The notes under the pieces are model-generated. The model made no database searches, had not been told where the DNA came from, and saw only the letters and a list, made by a program, of their open reading frames with translations. From positions 5,953,211-5,987,007 of the forward strand of contig NZ_CM002285.1 of NCBI RefSeq assembly GCF_000497445.1: a DNA stretch of 33,797 nt, in the 5' to 3' direction. Positions within the stretch are counted from its first letter, which is position 1. Every line of letters begins with the position of its first letter. Positions 26,363 to 32,795 of this stretch are shown piece after piece. The DNA comes from Streptomyces roseochromogenus subsp. oscitans DS 12.976 (GTDB lineage Bacteria > Actinomycetota > Actinomycetes > Streptomycetales > Streptomycetaceae). Made by a program: the position numbers and the translations under genes.

Positions 26363-28060
26363 TCAGTGCAGCAGTCGGCGCAGCCGGCTGCGTGCCACCT
26401 GTACCACCCCGCGCACGCCGCTTGCCACGCGCACGGCGAGTGCGCCGGAGTGCGTGGCGTACGGCTGTACCAGGAGCACGCCGTGCCGGACGCTCGGAAC
26501 GGCGCGCCTGCTGAGCCGGCCGGCGCCCGTCAGGGCGTGCGCCGTGACGTCCCGCTCCGCGCCGTCCGTAAAGCGTACGGTCAGCTGCAGGTCCCAGGTG
26601 CCCGCGCCCAGCACGCCCAGGTCGACGGGCAGCTCGGCCGACCAGCTGACCTGGTCCGTCCCCGCGCCGGAGGGCGTGAGCGGCACCGTCGTGCGCCCGC
26701 GTGTGCGCTCATCGTCCCGGGACTGCCACTCCACGTCCACCTCGCGCGGTTCCGCCTCGGCCACCCTGCCGTACATCTCGTGCAGCCGCAGGAGCAGACG
26801 CGAGGCACGCGCGCGTGGCTGCAGTTCCGCCTCGACGGCGAGCGGGAGCTTGGCGATCGGGCGGGTCAGGAACGGCGTGAGGGTGACCTGGGGGAGGTCC
26901 TCGGACCAGACGGGGACGCCGTCGGGGGTGCGGGCGTAGGGCGGCAGGAGGCGCGCCGGGCGCGCGGCCAGTTCACGCATGCGCGGCAGGTCGCGGGGCT
27001 CGGGCGACTCCAGGACGACCCGAGCGAGCAGCCGGCCCGGGGCGCCCGGGTTCAGCTCCCAGTCGGCGGCGTCGTAGTGCGCGAGGTACTCCCGGGTGCG
27101 CGCCCACCACGCGCGCTGGTAGTGCGCGTCGCGCAACCCCAGCTCGCGCGTGTACATCCGCACCTCGTGGTCGAGGAACTTGGCCCGCACCGCCCGCGCC
27201 AGCTCCTTCTGCCCAGCGCTCAGCAGAATGTCGTACGCCAGCGTGCACGCCTCGACGCGCGCCTTCCAGTTGTCGATGCGATCCCGGTCCAGCGAGAGCG
27301 ACAACTGCTCGGCGGACCTGCGCACATGCCACAGATACACCCGGTCCGGTATGAGCGCCATGCGCGGGCCGGCGGCCAGCACGCGCGCGGTGAAGACGAT
27401 GTCCTCGTAGAGGAAGCGGCCGTCGGGGAAGCGGATGCCGTGCTCGCGCAGGAAGTCGGTGCGGTACAGCTTGTTGACGCACAGCGTGTCGTGGACCAGG
27501 CGCGGGCGCTGGGAGGGGCCCGCGAGGACGGTGTGCGCCGTGTAGAGGGGCTCCTGCCAGGGCTGTTCACGCCCCGAGGGCAGCTCCCGGCGCACGCACA
27601 GCCCGCTCGCGACCTCGGCGTGCGCTCCCGTGGCCGCCGCCAGCAGCGTGTCCACCGCACCGGGCGGCAGCACGTCGTCGCTGTCCAGGAACATCACGTA
27701 CGGCGTTGTCAGCGCGTCGATCCCGGTGTTGCGCGGGCTGCCGCAGCCGCCGCTGTTCACCTCCCGGCGCACCACCCGCAGCCGGGGCTCGTCGGCGGCC
27801 AGCCGGTCCAGCAGCTCGGCGCTGCCGTCCGTGGAGCAGTCGTCCACGGCGATGACCTCGGCGACCGCCGGCCCCTGGGCCAGCGCCGAACGCACGGCGT
27901 CGCCCACATGAGCGCGGTCGTTGTAGCCGATGACGATGACACCGACCCGCGCCGCGCGCGGCGATTCGGCGGCGCCCGCCGGATCGGAAGGTGATTCGGC
28001 GGCGCCTGCTGTACCGGGTGTGTCGGGTGTGTCGGACGGGTCTGGTCGCATCGGGTCCAC
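26363..28060 (-). CDS. Family 2 glycosyltransferase, paralog of 18529-20205
   Basis: A 565-residue cytoplasmic GT2 enzyme. After a Pro/Ser/Ala-rich N-terminal 38 residues with an internal repeat (AGAAESP twice), the GT-A domain runs about 39-150, with VDDCSTDGS (72-80) and LDSDDVLP with D126/D128/D129. YEDIVF near 220 marks the acceptor part. The C-terminal beta-rich region follows the same order as the GT2 paralog at 18529. The start is uncertain: GTG 28060 lies 8 bases after a TACGCT hexamer, implying a leaderless message, while ATG 28051 is 9 bases further in; neither has a ribosome-binding site. It lies between the broken GT87 gene and galE, all on one strand. It probably transfers a sugar onto a wall polymer. 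Confidence 0.9.
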   Translation of the reverse strand: MDPMRPDPSDTPDTPGTAGAAESPSDPAGAAESPRAARVGVIVIGYNDRAHVGDAVRSALAQGPAVAEVIAVDDCSTDGSAELLDRLAADEPRLRVVRREVNSGGCGSPRNTGIDALTTPYVMFLDSDDVLPPGAVDTLLAAATGAHAEVASGLCVRRELPSGREQPWQEPLYTAHTVLAGPSQRPRLVHDTLCVNKLYRTDFLREHGIRFPDGRFLYEDIVFTARVLAAGPRMALIPDRVYLWHVRRSAEQLSLSLDRDRIDNWKARVEACTLAYDILLSAGQKELARAVRAKFLDHEVRMYTRELGLRDAHYQRAWWARTREYLAHYDAADWELNPGAPGRLLARVVLESPEPRDLPRMRELAARPARLLPPYARTPDGVPVWSEDLPQVTLTPFLTRPIAKLPLAVEAELQPRARASRLLLRLHEMYGRVAEAEPREVDVEWQSRDDERTRGRTTVPLTPSGAGTDQVSWSAELPVDLGVLGAGTWDLQLTVRFTDGAERDVTAHALTGAGRLSRRAVPSVRHGVLLVQPYATHSGALAVRVASGVRGVVQVARSRLRRLLH

Positions 28061-28068
28061 GGGCCGGG

Positions 28069-28074
28069 AGCGTA
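28069..28074 (-). promoter_or_regulatory. -10 element for leaderless GT2 gene
   Basis: TACGCT on the minus strand ends 8 bases before GTG 28060. The region upstream (28080-28140) is unusually AT-rich for this genome, with TGTTAAGAA repeated on the plus strand at 28094-28102 and 28118-28126. The second copy overlaps the stop codon of the upstream gene. Confidence 0.5.
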
Positions 28075-28119
28075 GGAACGCTCGGTAATACGCTGTTAAG
28101 AATATTTGGAAAGCTGATG

Positions 28120-29387
28120 TTAAGAAAAACTTAGCGCATGGTTCGGAAGGCGGTCAGAACCGGGTCGGGGTTCCGTCGTTGGCACGCTCTTTCCATCCGG
28201 CCGTGTCGCTCGCCACAACCGGACGAACGACAGCACAGCCGCTGCCGCCAGGATCCCATTGCGCGCCAGCATCAGCAGACACCCGGTCCAGGTGCCGTCG
28301 ATCACATCGCCGTAGCGCATCGGGAACTCCAGCGTGGTCAGCGCGGTCGCCGCCAGGACCAGCGCCGCGACCGGCCGCTGACTGGTGTGCCGCGAGGCCA
28401 CGCACACGGCGGCGAGGCCGACCAGCCAGATCATGTACTGCGGGCTGATCACCCGGCTGGTGACCGTGAACAGCAGCACCGCGCACAGCGCCGCGTCGAA
28501 CGGTGTGGCCTCGCTCCAGTGCCGCGCCCGCACCCGCCACAGCACCAGCAGCGCGAAGGAGACGGCCGTCAGCGCCAGGCAGGCGGTGGCGACGGCGTGC
28601 ACATGCGGGCCGACCAGCTCGACGGCGCCGTACTGGAAGCGCGTCTCGCCCGACCAGCCGGCGTGCCGCGCCAGGCTCAGCGCCGTACCGCCGAGCGACT
28701 CGATCTGCACCCCGCGTCCGCCCTGCTCCCGCAGAAAGGACAGCGGATGCTCGAACGACACGGCGAAGAAGGCGAGCGTGGCGAACCCGGCGCCGGCCGC
28801 CCACCCCCACGCCCCGCGCGTCGCCCGCCCCGGGGCGTGCCCAGCAGCACCAGCGCCGGCCACACTTTCACCAGCGCGCCCAGTGCCGCGAGCACCCCGC
28901 CCGCGCGCGGCGAGCGGCCGAGCGCCAGCAGGGAGAGCACGGCCAGGGCGGTGACCTGGACGTCGTAGCGGGCGAGCGGGATGTGCAGCAGCAGCGGCAG
29001 ACCGGCCGTCCACAGGGCCGCGCCGAGCAGGCTGCGCCCGGGCCGCCTGCCCGAGCGCACCAGGGCCGCCGTGACCAGCGCGTCCGTGGCCAGCGTGAGC
29101 ATCACGAACGCCTGGAAGTACGTCAGCCACGGCAGCAGGCCCGGCGTCAGCAGCACCGCGCCCGCGCCCGGCGGGTACTGCCACAGGGTGTCGTGCGTCG
29201 GGAAGGAACCGTGTACGAGGATGCCGTACCAGGAGGCGTACAGCCGCGACACCTCACCCGCCACCGAGCCGCCGCCGAGCAGCGCGGGGCTGTCGTGGAG
29301 GAGCAGCCACAGCATCAGGCCACGCGTGGTGAGCCAGAGAGCGGCGAGGGCGTGGACCGGACCGGAGGTGACACGGAGACGGTTCAT
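28120..29387 (-). pseudogene. GT87-type membrane mannosyltransferase gene, frameshifted
   Basis: A polytopic protein of the DUF2029/GT87 group, which includes PimE-like polyprenol-phosphate-mannose-dependent transferases. The N-terminal part reads in one frame from ATG 29387 to about 28836 (helices, the WQYPPGAGAVLL loop, ending VKVWPALVLLGTPRG). Family-like sequence then continues one frame over (RATRGAWGWAAGAGFATLAFF onward) to a TAA at 28120. The break falls in the CCCCGGGG run at 28828-28835. Restoring one base gives an uninterrupted 422-residue protein of normal family length. It may be a real one-base deletion, a sequencing error in a homopolymer, or a recoding site. Start ATG 29387 lies 8 bases after a TAGGCT hexamer. 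It is divergent to the GT39-like gene. Confidence 0.85.
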
Positions 29388-29395
29388 CGCATGGG

Positions 29396-29401
29396 AGCCT
29401 A
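29396..29401 (-). promoter_or_regulatory. -10 element for leaderless GT87 gene
   Basis: TAGGCT on the minus strand ends 8 bases before ATG 29387, giving a predicted transcript starting at the start codon. Confidence 0.5.
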
Positions 29402-29416
29402 AGCGGCGCGGATGAT

Positions 29417-29432
29417 GTATCGACTTCGATAC
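29417..29432. promoter_or_regulatory. 16-bp palindrome in divergent promoter
   Basis: GTATCGA-CT-TCGATAC forms a perfect 7-bp inverted repeat with a 2-base spacer. It lies between the GT87 -10 element and the GT39-like start, in an AT-richer island with GTTAA motifs. It is a good candidate operator for the divergent glycosyltransferase genes. Confidence 0.55.
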
Positions 29433-29478
29433 GCCGTAATGGCCGTTAAAAGGTTGGTTAATCGTACAAGAACGGGCC

Positions 29479-31437
29479 GTGGTGAACGTCGGGCTTCCTC
29501 TGGAACCGCAGTCTCGCGGGGCGGCCGCAGCGACAGCCGTCGTACCGGCCGATGGGGCGACGCACGTGCCGGAGAGCAGGCGGGCCCGGACACGCCGCCG
29601 GGTCGCCGTGGGCGTGCCCGCGCTGGTGATGCTCGCGGTCGGGCTCTGGGGGCTCGACCGGGACGGGATGTGGCGGGACGAGGCCGTCAGCTTCCAGGTC
29701 GGGCGGCGTACGGTGCCGCAGATCTGGCTGCTGCTGCACGACGTGGACGCCGTACACGGTCTGTACTACCTCCTCATGCACGCCGTCCTCGCCGTCCACC
29801 CCGGCGAGGTGGTGCTGCGGCTGCCTTCCGTGTGTGCGGCGGCGGTGACGGCCGGGCTGGTGGCGGCGCTCGGCACCCGGCTGGCCCGGCCGCGCGTCGG
29901 GCTGTGGGCCGGGCTGCTCTACGCCGGTGCGCCGATGGCCGGTCACTATGCGCAGGAGGGCCGCTCGTACGCCCTGGTCGCGGCCGGGGCCACCGGTGCG
30001 ACGCTGCTGTTCGTACGGGCCGTGCAGGGGGGTACCCGGCGGGACTGGTGGGCGTACGGCGCGGTCCTCGGCCTCACCTGCTGGCTGCACGAGTTCGCGG
30101 TGCTGCTGCTGTGCGCCCACGCGGGGTCGCTGGCGCTGGCCCGGGCGGAGAGGGTGAGGGTGTGGCGGGGTTGGGGATGTGCGGCCGGTGGGGTCGTGGT
30201 CTCGCTGTTGCCGATGGTGTTCGTGTCGCGGGGGCAGGCGGCGCAGGTGGCGTGGTTGCGAAGGCCTACGGCTGATACGGCGGAAGGGCTGCTGCGGGGG
30301 TTTCTCGGGCCGGCGGGCGGGGTGTACGAGGTGTGTCTGGGGCTGGCCCTGGTGGGGTTGGTGGGGCTGGCGCGGCGGGGGGAAGTCACCCTTGCGGGGG
30401 TGGCGTTGCCGTTGACGGTGGTCCCCCCTGCGGTGTTGATGCTGGTGTCCCAGGTCTCGCCGCTGTATGTCGACCGGTATGTGCTGTACGCGTTGAGCGG
30501 GGCGCCGTTGGTGGTGGCGGCGGGGGCGGAGCGGGTGGCCGGGGTGGTGGGGCGGCTGCGGCTCGGCGGCCGTCGTGCGCCCACCGCGCCGAAAGGGCAC
30601 CCCCAGTTGCACCTCCTCCCGCAGCCCCCTCTCGTCACCCTCACCGGTGTTCTCGCCATCGTGCTCGGCTTTCTGCATCAGCTGCCGCTTCTCCGGGCCG
30701 ATCGGGACCCCGGCACTCGGGCCGATGATCTGGGGGCTGTCTCGCGGGTGGTGGGGCGGGAGTTGGCGGGTGGGGACGCGGTGGTGTTCCTGCCGGACGA
30801 TGTGCGGAATGTGGCCCTCGCCTATCCACGGGCGTTCCGCGGGGTGCGGGATGTGGCGCTGGCGGCGGGGCCGGCCGAGTCGGGGACCCTCTACGGGCGC
30901 GAGGCCGGGCCGCGTGAGGTGCGGCGGCGGCTGGGGCGGCTGGACCGGGTGTGGGTCGTGGCGGACCAGGATCTGCTCGCCGGGCACTGGATCCCGCGCA
31001 GTCCCGTCGAGCGGGCCAAACTCGCCGTGCTGAACCGTGATTTCACCGGGCAGGAGCCGATCCTGCGGGACAGGACGGCAGTACGGCTGTACGTCCGCAA
31101 TCCACTCCCCGTCGATTCACCCTCTATCCATCCACTCCCTATCCATCCACCCCCCGTCGATCCACCTCCTATCCATCCACTCCCCGCCGGTCCACTCCCC
31201 GCCGGTCCACTCCCCGCCGGTCCGCTCCCCGCCGGTCCGCTCGCCTCCGGTTCGCTGTCCGCTGGTTCACTGTCTGCTGGTCCGCTCGCCTCCGGTGCTC
31301 TCGCCTCCGGTTCGCTGTCCGCCGGTTCGCTGGCCTCCGGTGCTCTCGCCTCCGGTCCGCTGTCTGCTGGTCCGCTCGCCGCTGGTTCGCTCGCCTCCGG
31401 TCTGCTGCCCGGGCGTGCCACGCTCGCGTCGGCTTAG
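29479..31437 (+). CDS. GT39/ArnT-like membrane glycosyltransferase with repeat tail
   Basis: 652 residues. After about 45 mostly polar residues and the first helix, the catalytic loop reads GMWRDEAVSF with D67/E68, the Asp-Glu pair of GT-C transferases of the PMT/ArnT clan. About ten further helices follow (to about residue 400), then a soluble extracytoplasmic domain ending ILRDRTAVRLYVRN near 541. These enzymes use polyprenyl-phosphate sugars as donors outside the membrane. Residues 541-645 are 21 exact-length pentapeptide repeats (PLPAG, SLSAG, ALASG types) encoded by a 15-bp VNTR. The TAG stop overlaps the first bases of an inserted inverted-repeat element. The start is uncertain: GTG 29479 or 29482, with no ribosome-binding site, downstream of TACAAG. 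Confidence 0.87.
   Translation: MVNVGLPLEPQSRGAAAATAVVPADGATHVPESRRARTRRRVAVGVPALVMLAVGLWGLDRDGMWRDEAVSFQVGRRTVPQIWLLLHDVDAVHGLYYLLMHAVLAVHPGEVVLRLPSVCAAAVTAGLVAALGTRLARPRVGLWAGLLYAGAPMAGHYAQEGRSYALVAAGATGATLLFVRAVQGGTRRDWWAYGAVLGLTCWLHEFAVLLLCAHAGSLALARAERVRVWRGWGCAAGGVVVSLLPMVFVSRGQAAQVAWLRRPTADTAEGLLRGFLGPAGGVYEVCLGLALVGLVGLARRGEVTLAGVALPLTVVPPAVLMLVSQVSPLYVDRYVLYALSGAPLVVAAGAERVAGVVGRLRLGGRRAPTAPKGHPQLHLLPQPPLVTLTGVLAIVLGFLHQLPLLRADRDPGTRADDLGAVSRVVGRELAGGDAVVFLPDDVRNVALAYPRAFRGVRDVALAAGPAESGTLYGREAGPREVRRRLGRLDRVWVVADQDLLAGHWIPRSPVERAKLAVLNRDFTGQEPILRDRTAVRLYVRNPLPVDSPSIHPLPIHPPPVDPPPIHPLPAGPLPAGPLPAGPLPAGPLASGSLSAGSLSAGPLASGALASGSLSAGSLASGALASGPLSAGPLAAGSLASGLLPGRATLASA
31101..31415 (+). 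repeat. 15-bp VNTR, 21 units, coding
   Basis: Twenty-one consecutive 15-base units without any indel. Units 1-5 are of types like TCCACTCCCCGTCGA and TCCACTCCCTATCCA. Units 6-8 are identical TCCACTCCCCGCCGG, and unit 9 differs by one base. Units 10-21 drift to TCCGCTCGCCTCCGG, TGCTCTCGCCTCCGG and TTCGCTGTCCGCCGG, some identical and reappearing at a distance (10 and 13; 14 and 17). Fifteen bases preserve the frame, so copy number can change tail length freely. Confidence 0.97.
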
Positions 31438-31624
31438 GGCCTGTCCGGCGGATCCTGTCGCAGACATGGGGTCGGCGCGCCCTCCCGCGCTGACTTGAGG
31501 GAGCGGGGGCGCCCCCATCGCGTCGACTGCCTCCTCCGCCGTGCAGCTGGCCGCACCTGCCCCGCTCACCTGCGCTGATGAGGCGCCGCCGATGTACTGC
31601 GACCTGATCCGCCGGACAGGCCCT
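31436..31624. mobile_element. 189-bp MITE-like inverted-repeat element
   Basis: AGGGCCTGTCCGGCGGATC at 31436-31454 is the exact reverse complement of 31606-31624. Similarity continues inward, with GTCGCAG and ACAT blocks, to about 35 bases per arm. The interior has no transposase frame and contains the palindrome GGGGGCGCCCCC (31505-31516). No target duplication is evident. Its terminal repeats resemble ends of Streptomyces IS elements as I recall them; the exact family needs a search. The left end supplies the stop of the GT39-like gene and the right part encodes the last residues and stop of ohrR. Confidence 0.8.
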
Positions 31625-32138
31625 GGCCCGCCTCGCGTCCCGCTTCCGCCACCGCCGCCGCGTCCAGTGCCGTCGTGAGCTGGTCGAGGCGTTCGCGCAG
31701 GTCGGCGATCCCCTCCAGGTCGAAGCCGGTCGCGCCCATGATGCGGCGCGGCACCTGAAGGGCCCGCTCGCGCAGAGCCGCGCCCTCCTCGGTGAGCCGG
31801 ACCCGTACCGAGCGCTCGTCCTGCGCGCTGCGCTCCCGGCGCACCAGACCCGCCCCCTCCAGCCGCTTGACCAGCGGGGACAGCGTGCCCGAGTCGAGCC
31901 GCAGATGCTCGCCGAGCGCCTTGACGGGCAGCTCGTCCTGTTCCCACAGCACCAGCATCACCAGGTACTGCGGGTAGGTGAGCCCGAGGTCCTTGAGGAT
32001 CACGCGGTAGACGCCGTTGAACGCGCGGGACGCGGCGTGCAGCGAGAAGCAGATCTGCCGGTCCAGGCGGAGCCACTCGGCGTCGGCGGCGGAGGAGGGT
32101 GAAGAGGGTGAGGAGGGCAAGGAGGGCGATGCGGTCAT
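31566..32138 (-). CDS. ohrR: MarR-family organic peroxide sensor OhrR
   Basis: A 190-residue winged-helix repressor of the OhrR branch of MarR. The reactive cysteine is C30 in [16 protein letters not shown], the same place as the sensing Cys of OhrR proteins. It is the only cysteine, so this is the one-Cys type, which must form a mixed disulfide with a small thiol. The DNA-binding wing is at about 75-110 ([25 protein letters not shown]). The N-terminus is a Ser/Pro repeat (residues 4-16), and the last about 18 residues are encoded inside the inserted element, making the protein longer than usual (about 150). The start ATG 32138 is 7 bases after TACCCT (leaderless). It is divergent to ohr with a shared operator. 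Confidence 0.9.
   Translation of the reverse strand: MTASPSLPSSPSSPSSAADAEWLRLDRQICFSLHAASRAFNGVYRVILKDLGLTYPQYLVMLVLWEQDELPVKALGEHLRLDSGTLSPLVKRLEGAGLVRRERSAQDERSVRVRLTEEGAALRERALQVPRRIMGATGFDLEGIADLRERLDQLTTALDAAAVAEAGREAGQGLSGGSGRSTSAAPHQRR
32093..32130 (-). repeat. 9-bp low-complexity repeat in ohrR 5' end
   Basis: The plus strand carries about four units of the type GAGGAGGGY/GAAGAGGGT with a 9-base period, encoding the Ser/Pro run at the OhrR N-terminus. It is probably flexible and variable in copy number. Confidence 0.55.
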
Positions 32139-32145
32139 GGGAACC

Positions 32146-32151
32146 AGGGTA
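32146..32151 (-). promoter_or_regulatory. -10 element for leaderless ohrR
   Basis: TACCCT on the minus strand ends 7 bases before ATG 32138. The -35 position for this promoter falls on the OhrR operator. Confidence 0.55.
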
Positions 32152-32170
32152 GCTCTTGCGAGCCATTTGA

Positions 32171-32190
32171 TTGTGCACAACTTAATTGTG
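32171..32190. promoter_or_regulatory. OhrR operator between ohrR and ohr
   Basis: Two overlapping inverted repeats: the perfect TTGTGCACAA (32171-32180) and CACAACTTAATTGTG (32176-32190, one mismatch pair). They lie in the AT-rich ohrR-ohr intergenic region, where OhrR sites are found in Streptomyces coelicolor. Binding would block both promoters. Confidence 0.75.
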
Positions 32191-32269
32191 TGCTCTACTT
32201 GTACTCGCAAGCCCGCAACGGACACCGCATCGAGAAGATCGACGAGAAGATCGAGAAGGACGGGTCACC

Positions 32270-32683
32270 ATGGACGCGCTCTACACCGCAGTCGCCACCG
32301 CCACCCACGGCCGGGACGGCCGCGCCGTCTCCTCCGACGGCAAGATCGACCTGAAGCTGGCCCCGCCGGCGGAGCTGGGCGGCAACGGCGAGGGCACCAA
32401 CCCCGAGCAACTCTTCGCCGCCGGATACGCGGCCTGCTTCGGCAGCGCCCTCGGCCTCGTCGGCCGGCAGGCGAAGGTCGACGTCAGCGACGCGGCGGTG
32501 ACCGCCGAGGTCGGCATCGGCAAGCAGGGCGAGGGCTTCGGGCTGAAGGTGACGCTGCGCGTCGAACTGCCCGACACCGTGGACCAGGAGACCGGCCGCA
32601 AGCTGGTCGAGACCGCCCACCAGGTCTGCCCCTACTCCAACGCCACCCGCGGCAACATCGACGTCGACCTTGTCATCGAGTAG
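32270..32683 (+). CDS. ohr: Organic hydroperoxide resistance protein Ohr
   Basis: A 137-residue OsmC/Ohr-family thiol peroxidase that reduces organic hydroperoxides in the cytoplasm, usually recycled by lipoyl proteins. The two catalytic cysteines are C56 (AAGYAACFGSAL) and C120 (HQVCPYSNATRGN). The conserved Arg lies in the N-terminal GRDGRAVS segment and the Glu in NPEQLFAAGY. Length is exactly that of the family. ATG 32270 has GAGAAGGA 9 to 10 bases upstream; the leader contains repeats of CGAGAAG. It is divergent to ohrR and expected to be induced by organic peroxides through release of OhrR. Confidence 0.95.
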   Translation: MDALYTAVATATHGRDGRAVSSDGKIDLKLAPPAELGGNGEGTNPEQLFAAGYAACFGSALGLVGRQAKVDVSDAAVTAEVGIGKQGEGFGLKVTLRVELPDTVDQETGRKLVETAHQVCPYSNATRGNIDVDLVIE

Positions 32684-32723
32684 TCGAAGTCATCGAGTTC
32701 ATCGAGATCATCGAGTAGTCGAG
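32672..32723 (+). repeat. 9-bp repeats spanning the ohr stop
   Basis: NTCATCGAG occurs at 32672-32680, 32689-32697, 32698-32706 and 32707-32715, and CATCGAGTAGTCGA appears both across the ohr stop and again at 32709-32722. The real stop is the first TAG (32681-32683); the others look like local duplications of the gene end. Confidence 0.7.
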
Positions 32724-32745
32724 TGACCGACCGAGTGGCACACCA

Positions 32746-32777
32746 GGTGCCGGTCCCCGTCGGCAGGGGCCGGCACC
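32746..32777. terminator. Terminator between ohr and the right-edge gene
   Basis: GGTGCCGGTCCC (32746-32757) pairs with GGGGCCGGCACC (32766-32777) with one G-U pair and an 8-base loop. It lies between convergent genes. Confidence 0.8.
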
Positions 32778-32795
32778 CTCGCGTTTCCGTCCGGC

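Noticed and set aside
29412..30275. Plus-strand frame overlapping the start of the GT39-like gene
   Set aside because: It is a shadow frame: Arg/Gly-rich, without helices, while the 29479 frame has clear membrane helices and the catalytic Asp-Glu pair.
31101..31415. CRISPR-like array
   Set aside because: Units are contiguous 15-mers with no spacers, in frame with a gene; it is a coding VNTR.
31037..31498. Second open frame through the VNTR and into the inverted-repeat element
   Set aside because: A 15-base repeat keeps every frame open; it has no start signal and is explained by the repeat.
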